From Candidatus Hydrogenedentota bacterium (GTDB taxonomy: Bacteria; Hydrogenedentota; Hydrogenedentia; Hydrogenedentales; Hydrogenedentaceae), in contig JAOAHN010000028.1 of NCBI GenBank assembly GCA_026415215.1, forward strand, positions 1 through 42,167: a DNA stretch of 42,167 nucleotides, given 5' to 3'. A model generated the notes under the pieces. It was given only the letters and a program-made list of their open reading frames with translations, had not been told where the DNA came from and searched no databases. The position numbers and the translations under genes are program-made. Shown in pieces: positions 25,994 to 34,155 of this stretch (position 1 is the stretch's first letter; each line of letters starts with the position of its first letter).

Positions 25994-27322
25994 TCAAGAT
26001 AAAAAAGAAGGTAAAATAGGAATATTTTTGGGTAGAGGGAAGCCTTCATCACAGTAGATAACTTTTCCACAGCAAAGAGTGCATTTTACTTTTCCGTATA
26101 GGCTCTTCCCTATGAAGGGGGAGTTTCGGCTTTGGGACTTGAAACTGTTTTCGGTAACAGTCCATTCCTCGTCCGGAGAGAATATAGTAATGTCCGCTCG
26201 GGCTCCCTTGGAGATTGTCCCTCCTTCAATTTTAAGTATAGATGCGGGTGATAATGTGATGAGTTTGACAGCCTTTTCGATTGAGATATGTCCTGGTTTG
26301 ACTAAGCCTGTTATTATGCAACTAAGGAGAGTTTCTAAACCTATCATACCGAATGGGGCTTCTTGGAAAGGAGCATCTTTTTCTGTGACTGTATGGGGTG
26401 CATGGTCAGTGGCTATGCAATCAATAGTCCCATCTTTAATGCCCTCAATAATTGCAAGGTTATCTTCTTTTGTGCGTAGAGGAGGATTTACTTTAAGATT
26501 AGTATCAAAGGACTCTAATAATCCATCGTGTAACATCCAATAATGAGGGCAAGTTTCCGCAGAAACTCTAATGCCTTGTTTCTTTGCGTTTCTTATTATT
26601 TCTACTCCTCTTGCAGTGGACACATGTTGAATGTGAATGGGAGCGTTGGCAAGTTTTGCTAACTGAATGTTTCTTTCTATTCTCGTTTCTTCGGCCTCTT
26701 TTGGTATACCCGGTAAGCCTAATATAGTGGAGTAAAAACCTTCGTTCATAACACCACCTTCACTGAGCGATGTATCCTCACAATGTGCGAGATAAATAAG
26801 ATCAATCATTGCAGAATACTTAAGCACATGTCTTAGAATTGCTGAAGATTCTATATCATTTCCATCATCTGTAACAGCGATAGCACCCGCTTTTTTAAGG
26901 TATGCCATTTCGGTAAGTTCTTTTCCCGCTCTTTCTTTAGTAGCACATCCAGCAGGGTATATATGAATCCCTTCTAAGTCCTTTCCTCTTTTTGTAATCA
27001 GTTCTACCATGCCTTCATTATCTATTGGAGGTTGAGTATTGGGCATAGTGACCACAGAAGTAACCCCGCCGTGTGCTGCAGCTTTAGCTCCAGTTTCTAT
27101 AGTTTCCTTTGACTCGTCACCAGGTTCTCGAAAGTGGACATGGATATCAATAAAGCCGGGTGCTACTATAAGTCCCTGAGCATCTATGAATGGGTCATCG
27201 GGAGAGACAGTTATATTTTCAGCAATTTCTGCTACTCGTCCTTCAATTATTGCTACATCAGCTTTTTTTGATAGGTTGGTTTTCGGTTCGATTACCCATC
27301 CGTTTTTGATTATCAGATTCAT
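25994..27322 (-). CDS. pyrC: dihydroorotase, class I
   Basis: PyrC closes carbamoyl aspartate to dihydroorotate, the third pyrimidine step. The 442-residue protein has the amidohydrolase metal sites: H61-x-H63 in DIHVHFREPG, the HCED and QHVSTARG histidines, and ATDHAPH near the C-terminus. The VTMPNTQPP loop is typical of class I enzymes. Its ATG is 12 nt after the stop of the pyrR-pyrB fusion gene, so the two share an operon. Confidence 0.96.
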   Translation of the reverse strand: MNLIIKNGWVIEPKTNLSKKADVAIIEGRVAEIAENITVSPDDPFIDAQGLIVAPGFIDIHVHFREPGDESKETIETGAKAAAHGGVTSVVTMPNTQPPIDNEGMVELITKRGKDLEGIHIYPAGCATKERAGKELTEMAYLKKAGAIAVTDDGNDIESSAILRHVLKYSAMIDLIYLAHCEDTSLSEGGVMNEGFYSTILGLPGIPKEAEETRIERNIQLAKLANAPIHIQHVSTARGVEIIRNAKKQGIRVSAETCPHYWMLHDGLLESFDTNLKVNPPLRTKEDNLAIIEGIKDGTIDCIATDHAPHTVTEKDAPFQEAPFGMIGLETLLSCIITGLVKPGHISIEKAVKLITLSPASILKIEGGTISKGARADITIFSPDEEWTVTENSFKSQSRNSPFIGKSLYGKVKCTLCCGKVIYCDEGFPLPKNIPILPSFLS

Positions 27323-27334
27323 TTTTTTGTTCCT

Positions 27335-28975
27335 CTAAATATGCTTCTCACTGTTTGCCAGTATATGCATTACAGCCATTCTTATTGCTACGCCGTGTGT
27401 TACTTGTTGTAAGATGAGGCTTCTGTTACTGTCAGCTATCTCAGTTGCGAGCTCAATATCCCTATTTATAGGACCTGGGTGCATAACTACTGCGTGTTTT
27501 GGAGCGTATCTGATACTGTCCCTATCTACCCTATAAAGTTTTATGTATTCTCTTGTGCTTGGAAACAAACCTCGAGTTTGCCTTTCTAATTGAATTCTCA
27601 AGGCGTAGATGATGTCTGCGTTGGAGAGTGCATCTCTTAAAGATGTAGTAGTTATTACTCCGAGCTGTTCGAACTCTTTAGGCAATAATGTACCGGGTCC
27701 ACATAGAGTTACTTTAGCCCCAAGGTTTAGTAGTCCCCAAATATTGCTTCTCGCTACTCTGCTATGCAATATATCGCCGATTATAGTTACATTAACATCC
27801 TTGAGATCAGCATAGGGATCTCTTCTAATTTTTCTTATGTGTTGGAGCATAGTATACAGATCAAGTAACCCTTGAGTTGGATGTTCGTGTTGACCATCGC
27901 CGGCATTAATAATGTGTGAGCGATGCTTTTCGGCGAGTAATTTCGGCACACCCGAGCATTTGTGTCTTACTATAGTGATATCGGTTCTCATCGCTTCAAT
28001 ATTGCTTAGTGTGTCTTGGAGAGTTTCACCTTTTTTCTCACTGGACATAGATGAAGATAACGATAATGTATCTGCGCCAAGCCTTTTTGCTGCTAAGTCG
28101 AAAGATACATAAGTTCTCGTGCTCGGCTCATGAAACCAATGTATTACTACCCTGCCCTGAAGCAGATAGAGTTTTTTGGGTGTTTCTCTGAATGCGAAAA
28201 CCCTTAAGAAAAGAGGTGCCATGTTTAAGATTAGATATATTTCCCCTTTTGATAAATATTGCAATCCCAATAGGTCTTTTCGATTCCACTCATTCAAGGG
28301 TAGATATAGTTGCTCTGTTAGTTCTTGGTAACTGCTTGTATCTTTTTTATTCTCAAGACCCTTGTTTTTAAGTAACAACGATTGTTCAATGTTAGTAACT
28401 TCTTTTTGCTCTTCTATAACAACTTCATCTACGCCGTCGGTTTCTCGAAATCGTACGGAGATCCATAAATTTTTTGGAATAGCTTCTACAGTAGGCTTCC
28501 ATGCACAATAGTTTGGTTGAACAGGAATTTCTCTTCCACCGCGGTCTATAAGACATGCAAGAGATATTTTGGACGGTCTTCCATATTGTAATAACTCGTC
28601 TATTGCAGCTCGGATTGTTCTTCCCGCGCTGAGTACATCGTCTACGAGAATTACTATTTTCCCATCGATTGAAAAGGGTATAAGTGTGGTGCCTTGTAAA
28701 TTAAGGGAACCTTTAGGATACCTTAAGTCATCCCTAAAAATTGTAGTAGAAACGGCACCAACTGGAATATTTACAGAGGTTTTCTCTTTTATTTTTTCTG
28801 CTATTCTTTGTGCAAGGGGAACTCCGCCTCTTAAAATGCCTATAATGGCTACAGATTGGGTATCATTCTCTATATCTGCTAATATTTGATGGACAAGGAT
28901 GTCTATCAATTTCTCCATTGATTCTCTATCAAACATGATTGTGTTTGGAAGTAGTGGAAGTTTAGGATTTTCCAT
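27335..28975 (-). CDS. pyrRB: PyrR-PyrB fusion: pyrimidine regulator joined to aspartate carbamoyltransferase
   Basis: One 546-residue frame holds two whole proteins. Residues 1-192 are PyrR, the uracil phosphoribosyltransferase-type regulator of pyr genes: RDDL (81-84), PRPP loop VILVDDVLSAGRT (108-120) and LIDRGGREIP (142-151). After a linker rich in Lys and Glu (193-227), residues 228-546 are the aspartate carbamoyltransferase catalytic chain: STRT at 285-288, the KKGE loop at 314-317, HPTQ at 365-368 and HPGPINR at 499-505. All residues needed for carbamoyl-phosphate binding are present. The linker has no internal ATG. An ATG at 28975 with AAGGA 7 nt before it is the likely start; the frame is open from a TTG at 29041. 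PyrC follows after 12 nt. The two halves are normally separate genes. Confidence 0.93.
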   Translation of the reverse strand: MENPKLPLLPNTIMFDRESMEKLIDILVHQILADIENDTQSVAIIGILRGGVPLAQRIAEKIKEKTSVNIPVGAVSTTIFRDDLRYPKGSLNLQGTTLIPFSIDGKIVILVDDVLSAGRTIRAAIDELLQYGRPSKISLACLIDRGGREIPVQPNYCAWKPTVEAIPKNLWISVRFRETDGVDEVVIEEQKEVTNIEQSLLLKNKGLENKKDTSSYQELTEQLYLPLNEWNRKDLLGLQYLSKGEIYLILNMAPLFLRVFAFRETPKKLYLLQGRVVIHWFHEPSTRTYVSFDLAAKRLGADTLSLSSSMSSEKKGETLQDTLSNIEAMRTDITIVRHKCSGVPKLLAEKHRSHIINAGDGQHEHPTQGLLDLYTMLQHIRKIRRDPYADLKDVNVTIIGDILHSRVARSNIWGLLNLGAKVTLCGPGTLLPKEFEQLGVITTTSLRDALSNADIIYALRIQLERQTRGLFPSTREYIKLYRVDRDSIRYAPKHAVVMHPGPINRDIELATEIADSNRSLILQQVTHGVAIRMAVMHILANSEKHI

Positions 28976-28982
28976 GTCTCTA

Positions 28983-28987
28983 TCCTT
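28983..28987 (-). promoter_or_regulatory. ribosome binding site AAGGA that decides the pyrRB start
   Basis: AAGGA (minus strand) is 7 nt before the ATG at 28975. The upstream in-frame TTG at 29041 has no comparable site. Confidence 0.6.
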
Positions 28988-29110
28988 TTGACACCCGCTG
29001 TGAGATTTAGTAGATTTTATCAAAGAATGAGTGAATTCCAAAATCTTCTAATACCTCTTAGTGAGAAAGGGGGATAATAATAATCTTAAGGGTTTAATGG
29101 TTGCGGAAAA

Positions 29111-30538
29111 TTAGTCTTCTGGTCTTTCACCGGCAGGAGCCATTTTTACAATTCTGGGATAAAATGTTGCGACAGGAACTACTAAATCTTTCTGGGCTTC
29201 CATTACTTTATCTATATCTTTATATACTAAAGGAATCTCATCTATACCTGCAGTAATTACTGTTATATTTCTCTCTCTTAATAAGTTTTTTACTCTATCC
29301 CAAGATAAATTTTTTTTGGCTTGAGCTCTGCTCATAACCCTACCGGCGCCGTGTGCTGCAGATTTCAAGGATTCTTCATTACCGAGTCCTTTTACTATGT
29401 ATGCTGGACTTGCCATTGAGCCAGGAATAATTCCTAATTGGCCCTTCTCTGCAGGTATAGCCCCTTTCCTATGTACTATTAACTCCTTTCCGTCGTGTTT
29501 TTCCTTCCAGGCAAAATTATGATGATTTTCGACTGTCCATATTATATGGACGCCAAGGTTTTTAGCTATATGGGTATGAATACATTCATGATTTGCTTGG
29601 GCATATTTCCCCATAAGTTGCATAGCTTCCCAATATTCTTGCCCCGCATGCTCATCAAGGGATAACCAAGCTAAGTGTCTTAGTTCGTGCGGTATTTCGG
29701 TGTGCTGTTGTCGAGCTATCTTGCTGTAGTATTCACATACTAAAGCACCAGTTCCTCTACTTCCGCTGTGAGTTAGTAAGGCGAGATAGGTGCCAGGGGG
29801 AAGAGGAAGGTCTGTTGTGTTTATCTCTAATAACCCAAATTCTACAAAATGGTTTCCACTTCCACTTGTTCCCAATTGGTCCCAGGCTTTATCTTTGTTC
29901 TCCTTCGTAACTGGAGATATATTCCAGTTTAAATCCATAACAGGGTGGTGTTTTCGTGGTTTGAAAGTTGCTCCCACACCGAAACGAGTTTCTTCTTCTA
30001 TAGCTTTCTTAAGGCGAGCAGGATTATTTTCCAAGATTGAAGGGGGGAGGTCTAATACACTTAACTTTACTCTACAAGCTATGTCTACACCTACTGCAAA
30101 TGGGATAACTGCATTGTTTGTTGCAAGCACGCCTCCTATGGGGAGCCCGTATCCAACATGAGCGTCTGGCATTAGTGCCCCTCTAATAGACACGGGTAGA
30201 GAACAAGCATTCTGCATTTGTCTAATCGATTCAGGGTCAATGTCATTACCCCAAATCTTAAAGGGAGCCTTTGTCTTGGCTGATTCATAGGTTGAGATTA
30301 GGTTTCGAGGTTTTTCTGGCACATATTCTTCGGTATTATCTTTGTATAGATATTTGGCAAGTTCTCCCCAAAGTGAATCTGTTAGAAATGCTACTGGATT
30401 CCTCAAAATCACTCTTAGCATCTTTTTTGCTTCTTTTTTCTTGACTCCTGAAGATATAGCTTTTTGATAACAGTCATTTGCCAGTTCTCGAGACTGTTTT
30501 GATGTATAGCCTATTTGGATTAACTCCTTTTCTTTCAT
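29111..30538 (-). CDS. rtcB: RtcB-family RNA ligase
   Basis: RtcB joins 2',3'-cyclic phosphate and 5'-OH RNA ends using GTP and manganese. The 475-residue protein has the metal Cys in GVDIACRV, histidines in SGNHFVEFG and THSGSRG, the HHNFAWKE block, and the guanylylated His in AHGAGRVMSR. In bacteria it serves RNA repair. No rtcA or rtcR is adjacent. It lies 69 bp upstream of the pyrRB frame on the same strand, so read-through is possible, but no functional link is evident. Confidence 0.95.
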   Translation of the reverse strand: MKEKELIQIGYTSKQSRELANDCYQKAISSGVKKKEAKKMLRVILRNPVAFLTDSLWGELAKYLYKDNTEEYVPEKPRNLISTYESAKTKAPFKIWGNDIDPESIRQMQNACSLPVSIRGALMPDAHVGYGLPIGGVLATNNAVIPFAVGVDIACRVKLSVLDLPPSILENNPARLKKAIEEETRFGVGATFKPRKHHPVMDLNWNISPVTKENKDKAWDQLGTSGSGNHFVEFGLLEINTTDLPLPPGTYLALLTHSGSRGTGALVCEYYSKIARQQHTEIPHELRHLAWLSLDEHAGQEYWEAMQLMGKYAQANHECIHTHIAKNLGVHIIWTVENHHNFAWKEKHDGKELIVHRKGAIPAEKGQLGIIPGSMASPAYIVKGLGNEESLKSAAHGAGRVMSRAQAKKNLSWDRVKNLLRERNITVITAGIDEIPLVYKDIDKVMEAQKDLVVPVATFYPRIVKMAPAGERPED

Positions 30539-30608
30539 TGCAATATACCTCTCACTATAAAAACTGGAACTAAATTTCCTTTATTTCCTGATTCTTAGTG
30601 TATAGATT

Positions 30609-31136
30609 TTACTTGTATTTCCTTAAGAATAGTTCTATGAGGAAGCTGTGGGATGGAAAAGCGAGATGTGGAAGTTTATAAGATGGAAAGAAAACAGCTT
30701 CCGAGACATCACTTCCTGGGGATAATATACCATCCCATTTTTTAACGAAATAACAAATCATTAAGATACCACCTTTAGTCTTGCTGGAGAATGAGAAGAC
30801 GCCAAGCATTTTTAGGTCTTCTTCTTTCGCAATAAGGCCGGTTTCTTCTGCTAATTCTCTAATGGCAGATTCTTCAGGAGTTTCGGCTAATTCCATAAAT
30901 CCTCCAGGTAGGCACCACTCTCCTTTTGCTGGGTCTACAGCTCGCCGTGTAAGGAGAATTTCACTATTGTGATTTAGGACTATGCACGCAGTGACTGGTA
31001 TGGGATTATGGTAGTAAAACTTTTGACAGGTGTTGCAAAATGGTCTTAATTTTTCTCCATCGTTTTCTTCGTTCAATCTTTGTCCACATGCGGGACAGAA
31101 ATTCCAAGGAAATGGTAATAGTCCTGAGCTTGACAT
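30609..31136 (-). CDS. Nudix hydrolase with N-terminal zinc ribbon
   Basis: The 175-residue protein has a zinc ribbon (CPACG and CNTCQ) followed by a complete Nudix box: G-x5-E-x7-REL-x-EE-x-G-L in GGFMELAETPEESAIRELAE and the residues after it. This arrangement is like NudC or bacterial ADP-ribose/NADH pyrophosphatases. The SQPWW motif of NudC was not found, so the substrate is open. It is on the minus strand, 70 bp upstream of rtcB. Confidence 0.9.
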   Translation of the reverse strand: MSSSGLLPFPWNFCPACGQRLNEENDGEKLRPFCNTCQKFYYHNPIPVTACIVLNHNSEILLTRRAVDPAKGEWCLPGGFMELAETPEESAIRELAEETGLIAKEEDLKMLGVFSFSSKTKGGILMICYFVKKWDGILSPGSDVSEAVFFPSYKLPHLAFPSHSFLIELFLRKYK

Positions 31137-31239
31137 ATAATCACTTATTAATTAGTTGTTATAATGTAGGTGTTCATAAATTATTATATCCTTTTTCAAC
31201 TCGAGATAGAGAAAAGGTATAAAAGATAGGAAGAAATCC

Positions 31240-33291
31240 ATGAGAATTAAAGGGTGGATAGGGTATTATCTTATATTTTTAGGACTGCTTTTTGTAGGAG
31301 AGAAGGGATTCTGTAATTCTGTATGGGATGTGTTGCCTCATATTAAAGAAAATGTTTCCAACCCGAGGGAGATGATGAAGAATTACTTAAATTTGAAAGC
31401 TATGAGAATCCTAAAAGATATTGAAGGAAAAGAAGATTATATTCCAACACCGGAAACTTTCGATAGTTGGAAAGAGAACAGAATAAAGAGTTTATGGAGT
31501 CTTCTTGGTGGTATGCCAGAAAAGTTCCCCCTGAACCCAGTAGTTGTAAGGAAGGGAGAAAAATCTACTTTTAAGTATGAAGTGCTTTATTTTGAGAGTA
31601 TGCCCGGTCTTTATGTCCCTTCTGTATTGTTTCTTCCTAATCTTCCGGCTCCTTACCCGGCAATGATCATTCCATGTGGGCACGCTCAAGAAGGGAAAGG
31701 GTTTGTAGAGTATCAAAAGATGTGTATTTTATTAGCTCAAAATGGGATAGCCAGTCTAATATATGATCCACCTGGACAGGGAGAGAGAATTACATTTGTA
31801 GATGATTCTGGCAGACCTTTGGTGTGGGGTACAGCGGAGCATACCGCTGTAGGGATGAGATGTATCTTGTTAGGAATGAACTATGCCCTCTTTGAAATTT
31901 GGGATGGGATAAGAGCAATTGATTATTTAAGCTCTCGTGATGATATAGATAAGACGAAAATAGGGTGTGCCGGGAATTCGGGTGGGGGAACACAGACAGC
32001 CTACCTCATGGCTCTCGACGAGAGAATTAAGTTTTCTGCTCCCTCGTGTTATATTACCTCTTTGGAAAGACTACTCACTACCATAGGTCCTCAAGATGCG
32101 GAGCAGAATATATATTCTCAAATTGTTAAAGGTATTGACCACTCGGATTATCTTATTCTGAATGCTCCAAAACCCTTTTTGATATGCTGTGCTACCTATG
32201 ATTTTTTTGACATTCAGGGGACTTGGCATTCATATAGAAGGGCAAAAAGGCTATATTCTAAGTTTGGTGTTAACAGTTCCTGTGATATTATCGAAGTTGA
32301 TAAAAAACATGGATGGAGTGAGGAGATGAGAGAGGAAATAGCGGAAAGGGTATTATTTTGGTTTTACGGAAGGAGTGTTGAACTCGAAGAAAAGATAGAA
32401 GATACAGAGGTATTGGAACCTAATGAATATAGAGTTACATTGAGCGGAAATGTCAAAGAAGTTCCTAATTATGTCTCTATTCCTGATCTCTTGATAGATA
32501 AGCTAAAGATTATAAAAGAATCCAGAGACAAAAGGTGGAGTGAATTTAGTAGAGAGGAGAGAAAGAAGGTTGTTATGGAGTGTCTTGGAATATCTGATAT
32601 ATGTGAGGTTAGAGAACCTAAGGTTATAGAGATATCCGAAGATTTTAGAAATATATTCAATTTAGGGAAGATGGGAAGAGTAAGAAAATTAGTGATTATG
32701 CCTGAAGAAGGTATTTACATTTCTGTTCTTGTTTTTGAGCCTGAGGAGAAGAGCAAGAGTGTTGTTTTGTTCACATCCCCCAAAGGGAAGGCAGAGATAG
32801 GAATTGAGAAGGTTCAAGATTATTTATTAAGAGGAAAATGTGTGGTTGTAGCAGACCTAAGAGGAATTGGGGAGACTGCTTGTGAAGGGAGTAAGAATGA
32901 TATTACAAGTACATCGGGTGTAGGTTGGGAAGATTACTTTAGGGCATATCTTCTGGGTGAGTCTTTTGTTGGTATGTGGGTAGAAGATTATTCTTCCATA
33001 TGGAGGTTCTTGGAAAAAGAATACGGAGGAGATTTTGATTTATTTATTGTGGCTAATGGTATGTTGTGTATACCTGCTCTACACTTTGCTTATTTGTTAA
33101 ATTCTCAGAGAGTAAAGTTAAAATTAGAAAATATGTATTTTTGGGAGGATTTAGTTAATAAGCCAAAGGTAAAAGGTCAAATTATGAGTGCGGTAAATGG
33201 AGGATTATTGTGGTATGATATGTTCCATTTAATATCAGAGTTAGGTGGAGAGAATGTAGAATATTCAAGAGGTGAGTTACCTGTTTTTTAG
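31240..33291 (+). CDS. secreted tandem alpha/beta hydrolase, acetyl-xylan-esterase-like
   Basis: The 683-residue protein begins with a signal peptide (about 1-25). The first hydrolase domain (about 100-375) has the oxyanion PCGHA loop, nucleophile S247 in GNSGGG, an acid in ATYDFFD (D321 or D324) and H357 in KKHGWS. It resembles the acetyl xylan esterase-like and dienelactone-hydrolase-like proteins of Planctomycetes and Lentisphaerae. A second alpha/beta-hydrolase-like domain (about 400-683) keeps the fold signature VVADLRGIGET, but the nucleophile elbow reads VANGML and no catalytic Ser is seen. It is probably a carbohydrate esterase. A GTG-started outer-membrane protein gene follows after 21 nt. 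Confidence 0.8.
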   Translation: MRIKGWIGYYLIFLGLLFVGEKGFCNSVWDVLPHIKENVSNPREMMKNYLNLKAMRILKDIEGKEDYIPTPETFDSWKENRIKSLWSLLGGMPEKFPLNPVVVRKGEKSTFKYEVLYFESMPGLYVPSVLFLPNLPAPYPAMIIPCGHAQEGKGFVEYQKMCILLAQNGIASLIYDPPGQGERITFVDDSGRPLVWGTAEHTAVGMRCILLGMNYALFEIWDGIRAIDYLSSRDDIDKTKIGCAGNSGGGTQTAYLMALDERIKFSAPSCYITSLERLLTTIGPQDAEQNIYSQIVKGIDHSDYLILNAPKPFLICCATYDFFDIQGTWHSYRRAKRLYSKFGVNSSCDIIEVDKKHGWSEEMREEIAERVLFWFYGRSVELEEKIEDTEVLEPNEYRVTLSGNVKEVPNYVSIPDLLIDKLKIIKESRDKRWSEFSREERKKVVMECLGISDICEVREPKVIEISEDFRNIFNLGKMGRVRKLVIMPEEGIYISVLVFEPEEKSKSVVLFTSPKGKAEIGIEKVQDYLLRGKCVVVADLRGIGETACEGSKNDITSTSGVGWEDYFRAYLLGESFVGMWVEDYSSIWRFLEKEYGGDFDLFIVANGMLCIPALHFAYLLNSQRVKLKLENMYFWEDLVNKPKVKGQIMSAVNGGLLWYDMFHLISELGGENVEYSRGELPVF

Positions 33292-33300
33292 ATAGGTTTC

Positions 33301-33307
33301 GGAGGGG
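33301..33307 (+). promoter_or_regulatory. ribosome binding site GGAGGGG deciding a GTG start
   Basis: GGAGGGG lies 5 nt before the GTG at 33313. It supports translation from this non-ATG start and coupling to the upstream hydrolase gene. Confidence 0.6.
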
Positions 33308-33312
33308 TTGTT

Positions 33313-34146
33313 GTGTATTTAGTTTCCTTGTTTTTTATATTAGGAGAGAGTGTATTTTTTTCATCTGACAAAGCTTCTTTAATTGCTGAAAATGGTAGTG
33401 TTTCAGAGGCTTCTTGTGATTTAAGAGATGAAGAAGATGAAAGCGAAATTAGTAATTGGTTTTGGTTTATCAGTGCGGTGAATCCATACCCTAAGATGGA
33501 GAGTGAGAAGCCGATTAGAAAATACTTTGACCCTATAATGGGTTTTCTTTCTCCTGACCATGAGCCGGTGAAAACGGTGGGGGACTATAGAGACAAACAC
33601 TTAATATGGGCTCCTCACATTGGTATAGGTTACAAGATTAATGAGAAGTTTACTGTGACAGTGCAAGGTGGAGGAGAAGGTGGTAAGATTAGGACTAAAC
33701 AGACTCATCCCTCGATTTTGTTATTTCCATTGCATACTGACTTTGAAATAAAGAGAACCGCTTTTTATCTCGGAGGGGGAGTTCATTATTCTCCTTTTGG
33801 CTCACCAGTTCACAAGGAATTTAACAACTTTTGGGAGAGAATTAGGAGTTCTCGTCCATATCTGTCGTTATCAATAACCCATACTTATGCAACCTATGAT
33901 GCGAGAGTCAAGGTCAAGTTTGAACCCGTATTTCCGATTGTAGATTTAGAATTGTCGGATAAATGGCCCACCTTAAGCGTTGATATGAATTTAGGGTTGG
34001 AAATACCGCTTAAGAAGATGGACGAGTTTGTGGTATCGGTTGGTTATTCTAAATTTCTGCATTTAGAGGAAGATTTCGATAGCTTCACTATAACCCTTGA
34101 ATATAAAAGATTTTTCAAGAAGAAATCGGGGAATTCCTCGAGGTAA
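33313..34146 (+). CDS. putative outer-membrane beta-barrel protein
   Basis: I do not recognise a family. The 277-residue protein starts with a hydrophobic signal-like segment (YLVSLFFILGESVFF), then an acidic stretch. From residue 90 on, alternating polar and aromatic strands follow, such as HIGIGYKINEKFTVTVQGGG, TAFYLGGGVHYSP, PYLSLSITHTYATYDARVKV and FVVSVGYSKFL. It ends in strand FTITLEYKRFF followed by a short basic tail. Aromatic residues near the C-terminus fit an 8-stranded outer-membrane barrel. It starts with GTG at 33313 behind GGAGGGG and is likely co-transcribed with the tandem hydrolase. The role is unknown. Confidence 0.65.
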   Translation: MYLVSLFFILGESVFFSSDKASLIAENGSVSEASCDLRDEEDESEISNWFWFISAVNPYPKMESEKPIRKYFDPIMGFLSPDHEPVKTVGDYRDKHLIWAPHIGIGYKINEKFTVTVQGGGEGGKIRTKQTHPSILLFPLHTDFEIKRTAFYLGGGVHYSPFGSPVHKEFNNFWERIRSSRPYLSLSITHTYATYDARVKVKFEPVFPIVDLELSDKWPTLSVDMNLGLEIPLKKMDEFVVSVGYSKFLHLEEDFDSFTITLEYKRFFKKKSGNSSR

Positions 34147-34155
34147 TATCCTTGG

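Noticed and set aside
31130-31165. TTGACA and TATAAT as a promoter between the Nudix and hydrolase genes
   Set aside because: The two boxes are 24 bp apart, too far for one promoter, and the first overlaps the Nudix start codon.
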